A stretch of DNA of 64,000 nucleotides from Actinomyces vulturis (GCF_001687305.1 NZ_KV700385.1:124001-188000), one strand, 5' to 3'. Shown: positions 17,955-26,901, counted from the stretch's first letter. Made by a program: numbers and translations. Notes: generated by a model not told the origin, from the letters alone.

Positions 17955-19319
17955 TTACTGCGCAGGCTTGGGATCGTCAGCCGTTAAAGACCCATGACGG
18001 ATATTGCGCGAGAAAAGAATGGCAATCATGGCCAAGATGGCGATACCCGTGAGGTAATAGGCCGGGGCCAAGGAATTACCCGTCACGCGAATAAGCCAGG
18101 TGGCGATGAAGGGCGCCGTACCGCCGAGGAGAGCATTAGCTCCGTTAAAGGAGAGAGCAAATCCTGAGTAACGCACATTCGTGGGGAAGGATTCAGCTAA
18201 GAATGTAGGCAGGGTTCCATCGTTGGCGGTAAGAATAAGTGCGAAGGCAATTTCACAGAGGACCACACCAAGGAACCCGGATGTGGTCATCACCTTAAAC
18301 AAAGGAACAGTAAGGATGATGAAGGCGACGCAGGCAACGATGAGCATGGTGCGGCGTCCGAAATAATCGGAAAGGTGGCCCATACCAAAAATGGCCAGGA
18401 TGTAGACAGCCAGGGTGATGGAAGTTGCTAGAGTCGCTTGTGTTTTTTCCATGCCAACTACTTCATGAATATAGGTAGGCATGTAGGACAGGAGCAGATA
18501 GAAAGCTACAGCATTCAGGCAGGCCACACCGAACGTAATAATGGTGGCACGCTGATGGTGCTTCAGGAGATCTTTCAGTGGTGCGCTCCACTTGGTTTTT
18601 TCCACCTTTTTCGTGGGCAGATTTTCCATCATCTGTGAGTAGGCGGGAGTGTCTTCAAGGTGGACACGAATATAACGACCGATGAGACCCAGGGGACCCG
18701 CCAGGAGGAAAGGAATACGCCAGCCCCACGATTCCATAGCAGCATCAGAAAGAGCAGTGTTCAAGCCGCTGACCATCAGTGAACCCATGAGCAAGCCGGT
18801 AGCTGTGGAAGCGGGAACGAGCGAGGTGAAAATGCCACGCTGTTTGGGGGGAGCGTATTCGGCAAGGAAGGTGGCAGCACCGGCGTATTCGCCCGAGGCA
18901 CTAAAGCCCTGAGCCATCCGAAGGATAAGCAAAAGAATAGGAGCTGCTACACCGATGGTGCGATGTCCGGGCAGGCATCCAATAAGGAATGTCGAACCTG
19001 CCATGATGAGGATGGACCAGCTCAACGCCCAACGCCGACCCCAGCGATCACCCCATGTCCCCCACAGGACTGCGCCTACGGGACGCAAGATAAAGGACAT
19101 GGCGAACACAGCGAAAGTGAGCATCGTACGCACAAGTTCGTCACTTTGGGGGAAGAACACTGCACCGATAACGATGGCGAGGTATCCATACGAGGCGTAG
19201 TCGAACCATTCGATGAAATTACCGATAAAACTGGCGCGGGCCGCACGGTGGAGAGCAACTCGCTTTTCATGCTCAGTTTGTTCTGGTTCCTCAGCATGCA
19301 CTTGTGAAGCGGTTGTCAT
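17955..19319 (-). CDS. MFS transporter, metabolite:H+ symporter (MHS/ProP-like) type
   Basis: 454 residues, 12 predicted membrane helices. The MHS signature features are present: FIEWFDYASYGYLAIVIG in helix 1, the loop GTWGDRWGRRWAL after helix 2, and RMAQGFSASGEY in helix 4. The start was moved to 19319 because GGAGG sits four bases upstream; the extra 29 codons upstream have no ribosome site. Family members move carboxylates, betaines, proline or other zwitterions with protons. Context (next to a DMT transporter and an amidinotransferase-like enzyme) hints at amino-acid or guanidino compounds, but that is inference. An 11-bp stem-loop separates it from the DMT gene upstream. Confidence 0.9.
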   Translation of the reverse strand: MTTASQVHAEEPEQTEHEKRVALHRAARASFIGNFIEWFDYASYGYLAIVIGAVFFPQSDELVRTMLTFAVFAMSFILRPVGAVLWGTWGDRWGRRWALSWSILIMAGSTFLIGCLPGHRTIGVAAPILLLILRMAQGFSASGEYAGAATFLAEYAPPKQRGIFTSLVPASTATGLLMGSLMVSGLNTALSDAAMESWGWRIPFLLAGPLGLIGRYIRVHLEDTPAYSQMMENLPTKKVEKTKWSAPLKDLLKHHQRATIITFGVACLNAVAFYLLLSYMPTYIHEVVGMEKTQATLATSITLAVYILAIFGMGHLSDYFGRRTMLIVACVAFIILTVPLFKVMTTSGFLGVVLCEIAFALILTANDGTLPTFLAESFPTNVRYSGFALSFNGANALLGGTAPFIATWLIRVTGNSLAPAYYLTGIAILAMIAILFSRNIRHGSLTADDPKPAQ

Positions 19320-19403
19320 GATTCCTCCAGTGACGGTGTAATTCTCGAGTTTCGTGTGTGGTCTAGTTACGTGAAGGCCACATGCTACCGGGCTAGGTGA
19401 GGC

Positions 19404-19438
19404 CACCGGGTGGGTTTGAGTGGATGACCCACCCGGTG
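19404..19438 (-). terminator. 11-bp stem-loop after the DMT transporter gene
   Basis: Perfect arms 19404-19414 and 19428-19438 (CACCGGGTGGG type) with a 13-nt loop, starting 12 bp after the transporter stop on the minus strand. No U-tract. Confidence 0.55.
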
Positions 19439-19450
19439 ACTAGGCCGTTA

Positions 19451-20467
19451 TTACTGCACGACCAGGCGCTTCTTTCGAGAGTTGTTGGCAGCATTCGCGG
19501 TGTCCAAAATGATGGGGGCTAGGCCACCTCCCACAATGAGCAGACCGCCGATTACGCCCACAATGGTGAGGTTTTCGTGCCAAACAAGCAGACCACAAAC
19601 AATGGCCACAGGGCATTCCCAGTAGGCGATGGTGGAGTACTCCACGGCGGGCAAGTTGCGACCGGCAACCACAAGGAAGCCCAAGGCAAACAACCCGCAA
19701 ACGAGGAACAGGGCGATAGCCCAGGCCCAGTTCGTCCCAGTAAATGAAGCCACTCCGTGCCAAGGCTTAAGAATGAAACTCATGACCAGAGTTGCCACAG
19801 CAGCCCAGAAGAAGTTCCAAACACCACGCACCACGGAGTCCACATCCTTGCGGTAACCGTAGAAGAACATGGCCAGGCCGTAGAACACACCGGACAGAAG
19901 TCCGAAAAGGTCACCTGTGCCCTTGTTGGGGAATTCGGGTGATGAGGTGGACAAGTCCAGACCGAAGTGGAATGAGCCATCAACCCAGTCAATGATGCCC
20001 ATGGTCAGTAGCATGCCGACGAAGACCAGGAAGAGGAAAAAGCCGCTGAGGGGTTTGATGAGTTCTTTGCGGAAGATGCGCGCGAGCAGCGTACAGAACA
20101 GCGGGCCTGTATAAATAAGGAACACTGCGTTAGCGATGGAAGTCATCAGTGTCGAGGAGATGTAGAAACCTAGCGATAGGCCAATACAAATACCACCGAG
20201 AATGACGGATACGGACAGACGTGTGCTCTTAAACAGTCCGAGTTTTTTGGTGGCCATCATGATGATGATGAAGCCGATCATGCCGGTGGTCATGCGGCCA
20301 AAAGCGAGGAATGAACCGATGACTTGTTTGTCTGCTTGGTCTAGTCCCATGGTGGCGCCACGGGAGATGGTTCCCACCAGACCCATACCCGTTGCGGACA
20401 GGAGCATGGCGATGGCACCAAGCTTCTTATTCATGATGTAGTCGCTTGTTGCAGGGGTTGTTGACAT
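19451..20467 (-). CDS. EamA/DMT-superfamily transporter
   Basis: 338 residues with about ten hydrophobic helices in two EamA-like halves. Recognisable stretches are GLVGTISRGATMGLDQA near helix 1, FLIYTGPLFCTLLARIFRKE in the first half, and in the second half VEYSTIAYWECPVAIVCGLL, matching the EamA repeat end. The start was set at ATG 20467 (MSTTPAT) since the upstream codons show no ribosome site. Family members usually export amino acids, nucleotides or small metabolites. Its upstream region holds an AGTAG-N4-GTACT inverted repeat resembling four sites before the amidinotransferase gene, suggesting shared control. Confidence 0.88.
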   Translation of the reverse strand: MSTTPATSDYIMNKKLGAIAMLLSATGMGLVGTISRGATMGLDQADKQVIGSFLAFGRMTTGMIGFIIIMMATKKLGLFKSTRLSVSVILGGICIGLSLGFYISSTLMTSIANAVFLIYTGPLFCTLLARIFRKELIKPLSGFFLFLVFVGMLLTMGIIDWVDGSFHFGLDLSTSSPEFPNKGTGDLFGLLSGVFYGLAMFFYGYRKDVDSVVRGVWNFFWAAVATLVMSFILKPWHGVASFTGTNWAWAIALFLVCGLFALGFLVVAGRNLPAVEYSTIAYWECPVAIVCGLLVWHENLTIVGVIGGLLIVGGGLAPIILDTANAANNSRKKRLVVQ

Positions 20468-20556
20468 CGTTGTCAGCCCTTCGTGGTGGCCGCGCGGCGC
20501 CCTTGCCGCGCGATGGTGAGGACAGAGGAGAAATAAGGGAGAAGCCAAGGCTTGCT

Positions 20557-20570
20557 AGTAGTGATGTACT
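20557..20570. promoter_or_regulatory. AGTAC-type inverted repeat upstream of DMT gene
   Basis: AGTAG-TGAT-GTACT: one mismatch to the perfect AGTAC-N4-GTACT repeat at 22084-22097, with the same spacing. It sits 90 bp upstream of the transporter start, where an operator would be expected. Confidence 0.45.
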
Positions 20571-20785
20571 GGTCGGTAACCAGCGGTGAGTTCATGTGCC
20601 GTTGTTACTGGGGTACACGCAGTTCACTGAGGGTGATCTCGCATCGTGAGCATTGTGCGTGTGGTGCAGTTTTCTGGTTGCTTCGTTTTCCAGGGGAACG
20701 ATTTGGTGCTCGATTATTGGGCCATGACCGCTGAGGTACGGCGGTGAACGATGGTTGTCATCGAGAGTGCACAGGCAGTGAGTCG

Positions 20786-20847
20786 AAAAAAGGGCCTCGG
20801 CTCCCCCGCGCCAGGCATTGATGCCTGGCGCGGGGTTACCTGGCCCT
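20786..20847 (-). terminator. Strong intrinsic terminator of the amidinotransferase gene
   Basis: Inner stem 20804-20818 with 20821-20835 is 15 bp and perfect; an outer stem 20791-20796 with 20842-20847 adds 6 bp. On the minus strand it runs into six U (A-run at 20786-20791). It starts 8 bp after the gene's stop codon. Confidence 0.92.
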
Positions 20848-20855
20848 CATAGTGA

Positions 20856-21983
20856 TCACACGAGGGTGGGATCCTCAACCTGGTTGGGGAAGTAGTCCTC
20901 GCAGATACCTTCGCGGTAGACGTCTGCGGTTGCGCAGTGCAGAGCGCCACCGAATGGGTAGGCGTCACGGAATGGAACTGGGATAACGTTCATGCCGAGC
21001 TTATCCATCTGCTCCATCTGGTTGACCTCGCTGGCCTCGCAGATGACGGTCTTGTGATCCAGGACCAGGCAGTTCATGGACAGCCAGACGCTGGAGTAGC
21101 ACAGCGGCGGCGGGTTCTTGTGTGCAGGCATTGCTGCGTCAACAATCTGCCAATCGTTTGCTTCGAAGATCTTGCGCTGTTCTTCGGGCAGGCGACGGTG
21201 GGGGTTGTTGATGATGAGACCTGGGCGCAGGGGCACGAAGGTTGCATCAATGTGAATCGGGTAGGGGTCACCGGGGAAGTTCACGGCGTGAACACGATGC
21301 TCGGGGTAGTAGCGCTTGAACCATTCCATAGCAGCACGGTTGGTGGTCAGGCCATGCTGAATGAAGAGGTCCTTGCCCAGACGGAGAACATCGGCTGCAT
21401 CCCACATAGGTTCTACTTCAGTGGTGACGAAGTCCTTGTTAGCGGTGCGCTCAAGGCGCTCTTCGAGGCTGATCCTCTCGTCGTAGTAGTTGTGCTTGTA
21501 GGAAGCATCCGTCAAGCGAGGACGGGGAGCCTGGGTCCACTTAAATTCAGGATCCTCATCGAAGTACTGCTTCATGAGGGGCCAGTAAGCCAGGTATTCG
21601 AAGTAGCGGCAGCGGAAGGAGTTGGCGGAAGCCATGATCTCATTGCCCATTGTGAGCAGGATGTCACGAGGAGGCATGCAGGTCATCATGGAGTCGGTAC
21701 GGAAGTCCGGGGTGATGACAGGCTGGTTCCACTGCAGGGGTGTAGGACGGTCGACTGTAACGCCATTTTCCTCGAGGACCTTGACCAAGTAGTCAAGCTG
21801 AGCGTTAGCCTTTTCGACGGTTTCAGTGGGACGGGGACCCCACATGCCGCGCATTTCAGAGTCGACGGGCACCTTTTCACTGGTGGCGGGCTCTTCTGGG
21901 GGGATCACTGAGTTGTCTGCACGGCCGACGATCACGCGCTTGAGCGGATCAAAGTCGTTCCACGAGTTGACGATCTTCGCCAT
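20856..21983 (-). CDS. Arginine:glycine amidinotransferase (AGAT/StrB)-like enzyme
   Basis: 375 residues, typical of the guanidino-group-modifying amidinotransferase family. The start at 21983 has AGGAG upstream. Catalytic elements line up with those of human AGAT: the DAAD segment at 195-198, HIDATF with His244, and the nucleophile Cys350 in GGALHC. The family moves the amidino group of arginine onto an amine, giving ornithine plus a guanidino product (guanidinoacetate from glycine, or guanidino-inositol in antibiotic pathways). No inosamine-pathway genes are nearby, so glycine or another simple amine is the more likely acceptor; this is inference. It is monocistronic, with a strong terminator and an elaborate upstream region of inverted repeats. 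The two transporters downstream may handle its product. Confidence 0.88.
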   Translation of the reverse strand: MAKIVNSWNDFDPLKRVIVGRADNSVIPPEEPATSEKVPVDSEMRGMWGPRPTETVEKANAQLDYLVKVLEENGVTVDRPTPLQWNQPVITPDFRTDSMMTCMPPRDILLTMGNEIMASANSFRCRYFEYLAYWPLMKQYFDEDPEFKWTQAPRPRLTDASYKHNYYDERISLEERLERTANKDFVTTEVEPMWDAADVLRLGKDLFIQHGLTTNRAAMEWFKRYYPEHRVHAVNFPGDPYPIHIDATFVPLRPGLIINNPHRRLPEEQRKIFEANDWQIVDAAMPAHKNPPPLCYSSVWLSMNCLVLDHKTVICEASEVNQMEQMDKLGMNVIPVPFRDAYPFGGALHCATADVYREGICEDYFPNQVEDPTLV

Positions 21984-22026
21984 CGTAATCACTCCTATGT
22001 GATTGGTGTTGTGTATTTTTCCGGCT

Positions 22027-22040
22027 AGTGCACCCGTACT
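22027..22040. promoter_or_regulatory. AGTAC-type inverted repeat, site 1
   Basis: AGTGC-ACCC-GTACT (on the minus strand AGTAC-GGGT-GCACT), one mismatch from a perfect 5-4-5 dyad; closest to the amidinotransferase start, about 44 bp upstream. Confidence 0.55.
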
Positions 22041-22083
22041 AGTTTCGCGATCGCGCTGCATCTTCACGATAGTGCGAAACGTT

Positions 22084-22097
22084 AGTACGAATGTACT
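22084..22097. promoter_or_regulatory. AGTAC-type inverted repeat, site 2 (perfect)
   Basis: AGTAC-GAAT-GTACT, a perfect 5-4-5 dyad and the best copy of the motif, 57 bp from site 1 centre to centre. Confidence 0.65.
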
Positions 22098-22104
22098 TTG
22101 CCGC

Positions 22105-22122
22105 CCATTACCGAAGTAATGG
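22105..22122. promoter_or_regulatory. 7-4-7 inverted repeat next to site 2
   Basis: CCATTAC-CGAA-GTAATGG, perfect arms with a 4-bp spacer. It differs from the AGTAC motif, so it could be a second regulator's site. Confidence 0.45.
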
Positions 22123-22163
22123 AAGGGGTTACTAGAGACCTCACTGTCTTGAGCAACCGTCGT

Positions 22164-22177
22164 AGTACGACCGTACC
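22164..22177. promoter_or_regulatory. AGTAC-type inverted repeat, site 3
   Basis: AGTAC-GACC-GTACC, one mismatch from a perfect dyad, 80 bp from site 2. Confidence 0.55.
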
Positions 22178-22230
22178 ACCCAAAGGAGACTGAGACCACA
22201 ATTTTTATTTTTGGGGAGAAAGAACTTTCC

Positions 22231-22244
22231 AGTACGGATGTACC
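22231..22244. promoter_or_regulatory. AGTAC-type inverted repeat, site 4
   Basis: AGTAC-GGAT-GTACC, one mismatch from a perfect dyad, 67 bp from site 3. The right-hand position leaves open that the divergent DeoR/galK unit is also affected. Confidence 0.55.
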
Positions 22245-22480
22245 AAATTTTGTTTTCCAACGCCTCGCGAGGACTTTAGTCCTGTACGTGCGCGACTATG
22301 TTTTAACCCACTCACACACCCCTAGGGCTGACCAGGCCCCTATTTCCTGCCGCAGCACACAACGCCCACTCACCACTTCCTGGCCGTTTTCCTCGAAGCC
22401 ACTTTCCCGCTGACAGAACTACCGACCGCTCCATGTGTGATTCTGAGCGAAATTGTGGGGACCGTGGCAAACTATGACGC

Positions 22481-23302
22481 GTGACCGACAACACCGCAGC
22501 CCCCATGCTGGCGCGCCAACGCCAGGAGTACATCCTGGACCTGGTCAGTGCGAATGGAGGTGTCCGTGTCGCCGAAGTAGTCGAGGCTCTGGGCATCTCT
22601 GAAATGACTGTGCGCCGAGACATCACCGAACTTGTCAGCCAAGGATTAGTCGAACGCGTCCACGGTGGTGCCGTAGCCGCAGGCCCCACCACCCTGGAAC
22701 CCCGGTTCGCTACAAAGTCCACCCTGCGTCAAGAGGACAAACAAAAAATCGGTACAGCCGCCGCTTCCCTGGTGCGCCCCCACGACTCTCTAGCCCTATC
22801 CGCAGGAAGCACCACGCTGGCCGTGGCCGAAGCACTTACGCGACTGCCCCATTTTGGCTCCCTCACCATCATCACCAACTCTCTACCAGCGGCTATCACC
22901 CTGTTCGATGCCGCAGACGCCGCCCGCGAAGAAGGCAAGAGCGCCCCCACTGTGGTTCTCACGGGAGGCGAGCGCACGCCGTCGGACGCACTGGTGGGAT
23001 TGCAGGCGACAGACGCACTGTCCTCTTTGAAGGTGGAGTGGGTGTTCCTCGGTGCTCACGGATGCGATCCGTCTATTGGCCTAATGACCCCGAACCTCGC
23101 CGAAGCCGCCACCAACCAGGCACTGCTGGCTGCGGCGCGTACACCCGTAGCCGTAGTGGACTCCAGCAAGTGGGGTGTGCTTGGCCTGCGCACCTTCTGC
23201 CCGATGAACGCCATTGAAGTGTTCGTTACCGACAAACGACCTGACGATGATGCTGTGCGAATCCTGGAAGATCAGGGCGTGAGCATCATGGTGGCTTCCT
23301 AA
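22481..23302 (+). CDS. DeoR-family transcriptional regulator
   Basis: 273 residues with the family layout: winged helix-turn-helix near the N-terminus (VRVAEVVEALGISEMTVRRD, then GLVERVHGGAV) and a sugar-phosphate-sensing DeoRC domain carrying LALSAGSTTLAVAEAL, VLTGGERTPSDALVG and VVDSSKWG. The GTG start has no obvious ribosome site; a leaderless transcript or the downstream ATG at 22505 are alternatives. galK follows after 109 bp on the same strand, so regulation of galactose use by a sugar phosphate is the simplest reading (inference). Confidence 0.9.
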   Translation: MTDNTAAPMLARQRQEYILDLVSANGGVRVAEVVEALGISEMTVRRDITELVSQGLVERVHGGAVAAGPTTLEPRFATKSTLRQEDKQKIGTAAASLVRPHDSLALSAGSTTLAVAEALTRLPHFGSLTIITNSLPAAITLFDAADAAREEGKSAPTVVLTGGERTPSDALVGLQATDALSSLKVEWVFLGAHGCDPSIGLMTPNLAEAATNQALLAAARTPVAVVDSSKWGVLGLRTFCPMNAIEVFVTDKRPDDDAVRILEDQGVSIMVAS

Positions 23303-23411
23303 CATCAGTTTTAACCGGCTGCACGTATGCCAGCGTCGCAACGGCATAGTCCAGCCCGATAGTCTTAAGCCCAACACGATTCATCCGTGACCCCAACGAA
23401 GTGAGAAACCT

Positions 23412-24743
23412 ATGAGCGAGCCCGTCTTTTCCCCCGCACTGACCAGTGATGAGGGAGTCCAGTTAGCAACTGAGCTTTTCCGCGATACTTTCGGCACTAA
23501 CCCACAGGGGGTGTGGTACGCCCCTGGACGCGTCAATGTCATCGGCGAGCACACTGACTACAACGGTGGCCTCGCTCTTCCTATTGCTCTGCCTCATCGC
23601 GCTCACCTGGCATTGAGCGTGCGCGATGACCGTACGATCCGCTTAGTTTCCCCCCAGACTCGTGAGGCCGTTGATGAGTTGAATCTCGATGAAATCGGCC
23701 CCAAGGGCAGCGCAGGTGAAGTCAAGGGCTGGGCCGCTTACATCGCTGGTGTGGCATGGGCTATGGAACAGGCTGGTCTTGGCCCGCTTCCCGGTTTCGA
23801 TGCTGCTCTCTACTCATGTGTGCCACTGGGTGGCGGCCTGTCTTCCTCTGCCGCACTCGAATGCTCCGTTGCCGTAGCACTGGCTGACATGGCAGGCCTA
23901 GAACTTGACGGCCAGCCTATGGCGGGTAGTGCCCATGCTCCCAATGATGAAGGCCGCGCTCAGTTGGTTACGTACTGCGTGCGTGCGGAGAACGACGTCG
24001 CGGGGGCTCCTACCGGCGGAATGGACCAGGCCGCTTCACTGCGCTGCCACGAAGGTCACGCCTTGAAACTTAACTGCCGCGACGGCAGCGTCGAGCATGT
24101 CCCCTTCGATTTGGCGGCTTCCGGCTTGGCCCTGCTTGTCATTGACACCAAGGCACCACACTCCTTGGTTGATGGCCAGTACGCCGCTCGCCGTGCTGCT
24201 TGCGAGCGTGCCGCAGCCCTCATGGGTGTTGATCTCCTTGCTGATCTTGATCCGGCAAACCTCGCTGAAGACATGGGGCACCTACGCCACCTGGCTCTCG
24301 ACGATCAGACTGCCACATGCGCTGACGCTGCCAGCGAGATCGCTGATGACGCTGACATGCTCGTACGCCGCACCCGCCATGTAGTCACGGAGATTGCTCG
24401 TACCGCTGAGTTGGTGGAACTTCTCAAGAACAACGAGCGTCTGGAAGGCGATGTGCTGGCGAGCGTGGGTGAACTGATGAATGCTTCCCACGATTCTTTG
24501 CGCAACGATTACGAAGTGACCTGCCCTGAGTTGGATGTGACTGTGGAGGCTGCACGTAACGCTGGTGCGCATGGCGCTCGCATGACAGGTGGTGGCTTCG
24601 GCGGTAGCGCCATTGCCCTGGTTGATGCTGATGCCGTGGATACTGTGGCCCAGGCTGTGGTGAAGGCTTATGAGGAGAATGGCTTCAATCCTCCGGCATT
24701 CCTTAAGGCTGCTCCTAGCGCACCTGCCGGTCGACTACAGTAA
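23412..24743 (+). CDS. galK: Galactokinase
   Basis: 443-residue GHMP kinase phosphorylating galactose to galactose-1-phosphate (Leloir pathway). The galactokinase signature APGRVNVIGEHTDYNGG lies near residue 37, the ATP-binding GGGLSSSAALE near 145, and the C-terminal GHMP motif ARMTGGGFGGSAIAL near 395. Family members are usually 380-400 residues; the extra length is spread over several loops. galT and galE are not in the window. A perfect 32-bp hairpin with U-tract terminates the unit 143 bp downstream. Confidence 0.96.
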   Translation: MSEPVFSPALTSDEGVQLATELFRDTFGTNPQGVWYAPGRVNVIGEHTDYNGGLALPIALPHRAHLALSVRDDRTIRLVSPQTREAVDELNLDEIGPKGSAGEVKGWAAYIAGVAWAMEQAGLGPLPGFDAALYSCVPLGGGLSSSAALECSVAVALADMAGLELDGQPMAGSAHAPNDEGRAQLVTYCVRAENDVAGAPTGGMDQAASLRCHEGHALKLNCRDGSVEHVPFDLAASGLALLVIDTKAPHSLVDGQYAARRAACERAAALMGVDLLADLDPANLAEDMGHLRHLALDDQTATCADAASEIADDADMLVRRTRHVVTEIARTAELVELLKNNERLEGDVLASVGELMNASHDSLRNDYEVTCPELDVTVEAARNAGAHGARMTGGGFGGSAIALVDADAVDTVAQAVVKAYEENGFNPPAFLKAAPSAPAGRLQ

Positions 24744-25093
24744 AGCGCTCTGCTGGCCACCTGAAGTCACACATGCCTGGTGAGCGCGTATCTGTTGACT
24801 TTGTGTGGCAATTGGCTGGCGCATTCCTAGAACTTGACCAGGAGGAACGCTGAAGCGTTCACAAGGTTTGGCCTGGTTCGACTTGAGTGGGGGCCCCGCG
24901 CATGCGCGGGGCCCCCACCTCTTTTTCTCGGGGATGTCCCTGATTCATCCCTGAAAATGACGCAGCACTATAGCCAGATCTTTTTTCATCCTTAAGAATG
25001 AGAGCGTTTCGGAGTATCACACCGTAATGTTGCCCTGATACTCGCCACTTCTGCGTGCCACTATGCCAAGCAGATTAGCCAAGGATGTTCACC
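24744..25093. other. Intergenic region between galK and the export operon
   Basis: 350 bp. It contains the galK terminator (24887-24926) and a minor 6-bp hairpin at 24845-24860. The AT-richer part 24950-25060 is the likely promoter zone for the export operon, but no convincing -35/-10 pair could be fixed. Confidence 0.5.
24887..24926 (+). terminator. galK intrinsic terminator
   Basis: 24887-24918 is a perfect 32-bp palindrome (16-bp arms, GTGGGGGCCCCGCGCA type) followed by CTCTTTTTC. Canonical intrinsic terminator. Confidence 0.95.
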
Positions 25094-26155
25094 GTGAAAA
25101 AGCGTTACGTGTTCTCCGCGTTTAAGGTTCTGATCGCTCTGATCATTGCCATTGCCCTGACGAAAATTGCATTCTTCCCTGATCAAAAGGAAAATGCCGG
25201 CCCGGAACTCACTCCCGATTTTTTGGTTACTACCCCCACTGTCACCGTGGAGAAGGGCGATATTTCCAATACGGTCGATGTCTCTGGTCTCATTGTTGAA
25301 GATTCTGCTGTGACCGCTCCTGCCACGCTGAACGGCACGGTGAATCAGTTGTGGTACAACAATGGCGATCATGTGGAGGCCGGTGAGCCAATTCTGACGA
25401 TTAAGAACGTCAAGCCTCAAGATCCCATCGAAGGTGAGGATGACGAGGGTAACCCCACCATCATTAAGCGTGATGACATTGTTACCTGGCAGGACGTGAA
25501 GGCCCCTATTTCTGGCACGGTTCACTTCATGGTGATTAAAGACCAAGAGACCTCTGTGGGGACCACCGTGGCCACGGTCTCCCCCGGCACTTACTCCGCT
25601 AAGGGCACACTGACTCCTGCTCAGCAGTACCGCCTGACGAACGCCCCCACCCAAGCCACGATTACTGTCGAGGGTGGCCCTGCACCGTTTACTTGTCCTG
25701 ATTTAACCATCGGCACGAACAACAACAGCACGAAGAAGGCTCCGGCAGAGTCCACGGATTCTGTTCCTGCCGGCGGCGATTCCACTTCAGTTGAGGTTCG
25801 TTGTTCTGTTCCTTTGGACCAGAAGGTCTTCCCCGGCCTGAAGGCCACTATCTCCATTGATTCTGGTAGTGCTACTGACGCTCTTCTTCTCCCGGTGTCT
25901 GCTGTTGAAGGTTCCTTTGCCACCGGTGACGTATGGGTTGTTCCCAATCCTGATGATCCGTCAGTCAATGAAAAGCGCTCCGTGACACTGGGGCTGACAG
26001 ACGGCGTCAACGTCCAGATCACTGATGGCCTTGCCGAAGGGGACACAGTGTTGAAATTCGTCCCTGGTAAGGATGTGAAGCGTAAGGGTAAACCCAACAC
26101 CTGTGAAGACGATTACTCCGTGTGCTACGACGAGAACGGTGATGAGATCGTATGA
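25094..26155 (+). CDS. Membrane fusion (HlyD/MacA-like) adaptor of an ABC exporter
   Basis: 353 residues. One N-terminal membrane helix (VLIALIIAIALTKIAFF) is followed by an extracytoplasmic domain. The biotinyl-lipoyl-like hairpin halves are visible around VSGLIVEDSAVTAPATLNGTV / GDHVEAGEPILTI and again at VKAPISGTVHFMV. The GTG at 25094 is preferred because AAGGA lies eight bases before it; the ATG at 25085 touches that same site. Together with the next two genes (4-bp overlaps) it forms a MacB-type tripartite machine; in Gram-positives such adaptors serve peptide, antibiotic or lipid export. The substrate is unknown. Confidence 0.85.
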   Translation: MKKRYVFSAFKVLIALIIAIALTKIAFFPDQKENAGPELTPDFLVTTPTVTVEKGDISNTVDVSGLIVEDSAVTAPATLNGTVNQLWYNNGDHVEAGEPILTIKNVKPQDPIEGEDDEGNPTIIKRDDIVTWQDVKAPISGTVHFMVIKDQETSVGTTVATVSPGTYSAKGTLTPAQQYRLTNAPTQATITVEGGPAPFTCPDLTIGTNNNSTKKAPAESTDSVPAGGDSTSVEVRCSVPLDQKVFPGLKATISIDSGSATDALLLPVSAVEGSFATGDVWVVPNPDDPSVNEKRSVTLGLTDGVNVQITDGLAEGDTVLKFVPGKDVKRKGKPNTCEDDYSVCYDENGDEIV

Positions 26156-26901
26156 GTTTGCTGGAATTATCCGGCGTAGTTCGTACTTTCCAAGTACCCG
26201 ATTCTCCGCCGTTAGAAATTTTGAAAGATGTGAACCTGAGTGTTGAGCCCGGTGAGCATGTGGCTATCGTGGGCCGCTCCGGTACTGGTAAATCGACACT
26301 GCTTAACCTTCTCGGTTTGCTAGATCAGCCCACTGCTGGTTCCTATGTCCTTGATGGCAAGGAAACCACGAAGATGGGTGAGAGTAAGCGCGCACATATT
26401 CGTGGCAATACCTTCGGCTTTGTGTTTCAGTCTTTCAATCTCATTCCCGGGTTGAACACCACGGAAAATGTGGCCATGCCGCTGCTCTATGCATCGGGTA
26501 CGCAGTTTTTTACGCGTACTGCTCGCGCTGAGGAATTACTTAAGGCCGTAGGCCTTGAAGAGAAAATTGGCATGCCGATTAGTCGTCTGAGTGGCGGTGA
26601 GCAACAGCGGGTGGCCATTGCTCGGTCTCTCGCTCGTGGGCCTCGCATCATTTTGGCTGACGAGCCCACAGGGGCATTAGATGTAGATACCGGTAACTCT
26701 GTGATGAATCTGCTGGAATCTCAGTGTCGTGAATACGGCGCTGCATTAATCATGATCACCCACGATTTGGCTGTTGCTGCTCGCGCAAAGACTCAGTATC
26801 GACTCGATCATGGTGTGCTTACGCGTATCCATGTGGAGTCTCATCAGGCTGGCTCTTTAGAGGAGTTTGCTGAAGTTCCTCTTGAGGAGTTGGCATCATG
26901 A
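26152..26901 (+). CDS. MacB/LolD-like ABC transporter ATP-binding protein
   Basis: 249 residues with a complete ABC domain: Walker [11 protein letters not shown] near residue 40, Q-loop [12 protein letters not shown], signature [13 protein letters not shown], Walker [12 protein letters not shown] and switch His in MITHDL. The LNxTxxENV-like stretch after the Q-loop is typical of the MacB/LolD/FtsE branch. The last 25 residues are an acidic extension. It is coupled by 4-bp overlaps to the adaptor upstream and the permease downstream. Confidence 0.94.
   Translation: MSLLELSGVVRTFQVPDSPPLEILKDVNLSVEPGEHVAIVGRSGTGKSTLLNLLGLLDQPTAGSYVLDGKETTKMGESKRAHIRGNTFGFVFQSFNLIPGLNTTENVAMPLLYASGTQFFTRTARAEELLKAVGLEEKIGMPISRLSGGEQQRVAIARSLARGPRIILADEPTGALDVDTGNSVMNLLESQCREYGAALIMITHDLAVAARAKTQYRLDHGVLTRIHVESHQAGSLEEFAEVPLEELAS

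Larger units (their letters stand above)
20468..20855. other. Intergenic region before the DMT transporter gene
   Basis: 388 bp. It holds the amidinotransferase terminator at 20786-20847 and one AGTAC-like inverted repeat at 20557-20570. No ORF is supported. Confidence 0.6.
21984..22480. other. 497-bp divergent regulatory region (amidinotransferase / DeoR)
   Basis: No ORF is supported. It contains four AGTAC-N4-GTAC inverted repeats (22027-22244), a 7-4-7 palindrome at 22105-22122, and a GTTTCGC/GCGAAAC pair at 22042-22048 and 22074-22080 flanking a GCGATCGC-type core. The density of dyads marks it as a multi-site control region. Confidence 0.7.

Noticed and set aside
20937-21911. 324-codon plus-strand open frame
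   Set aside because: Antisense to the amidinotransferase, which has intact catalytic motifs.
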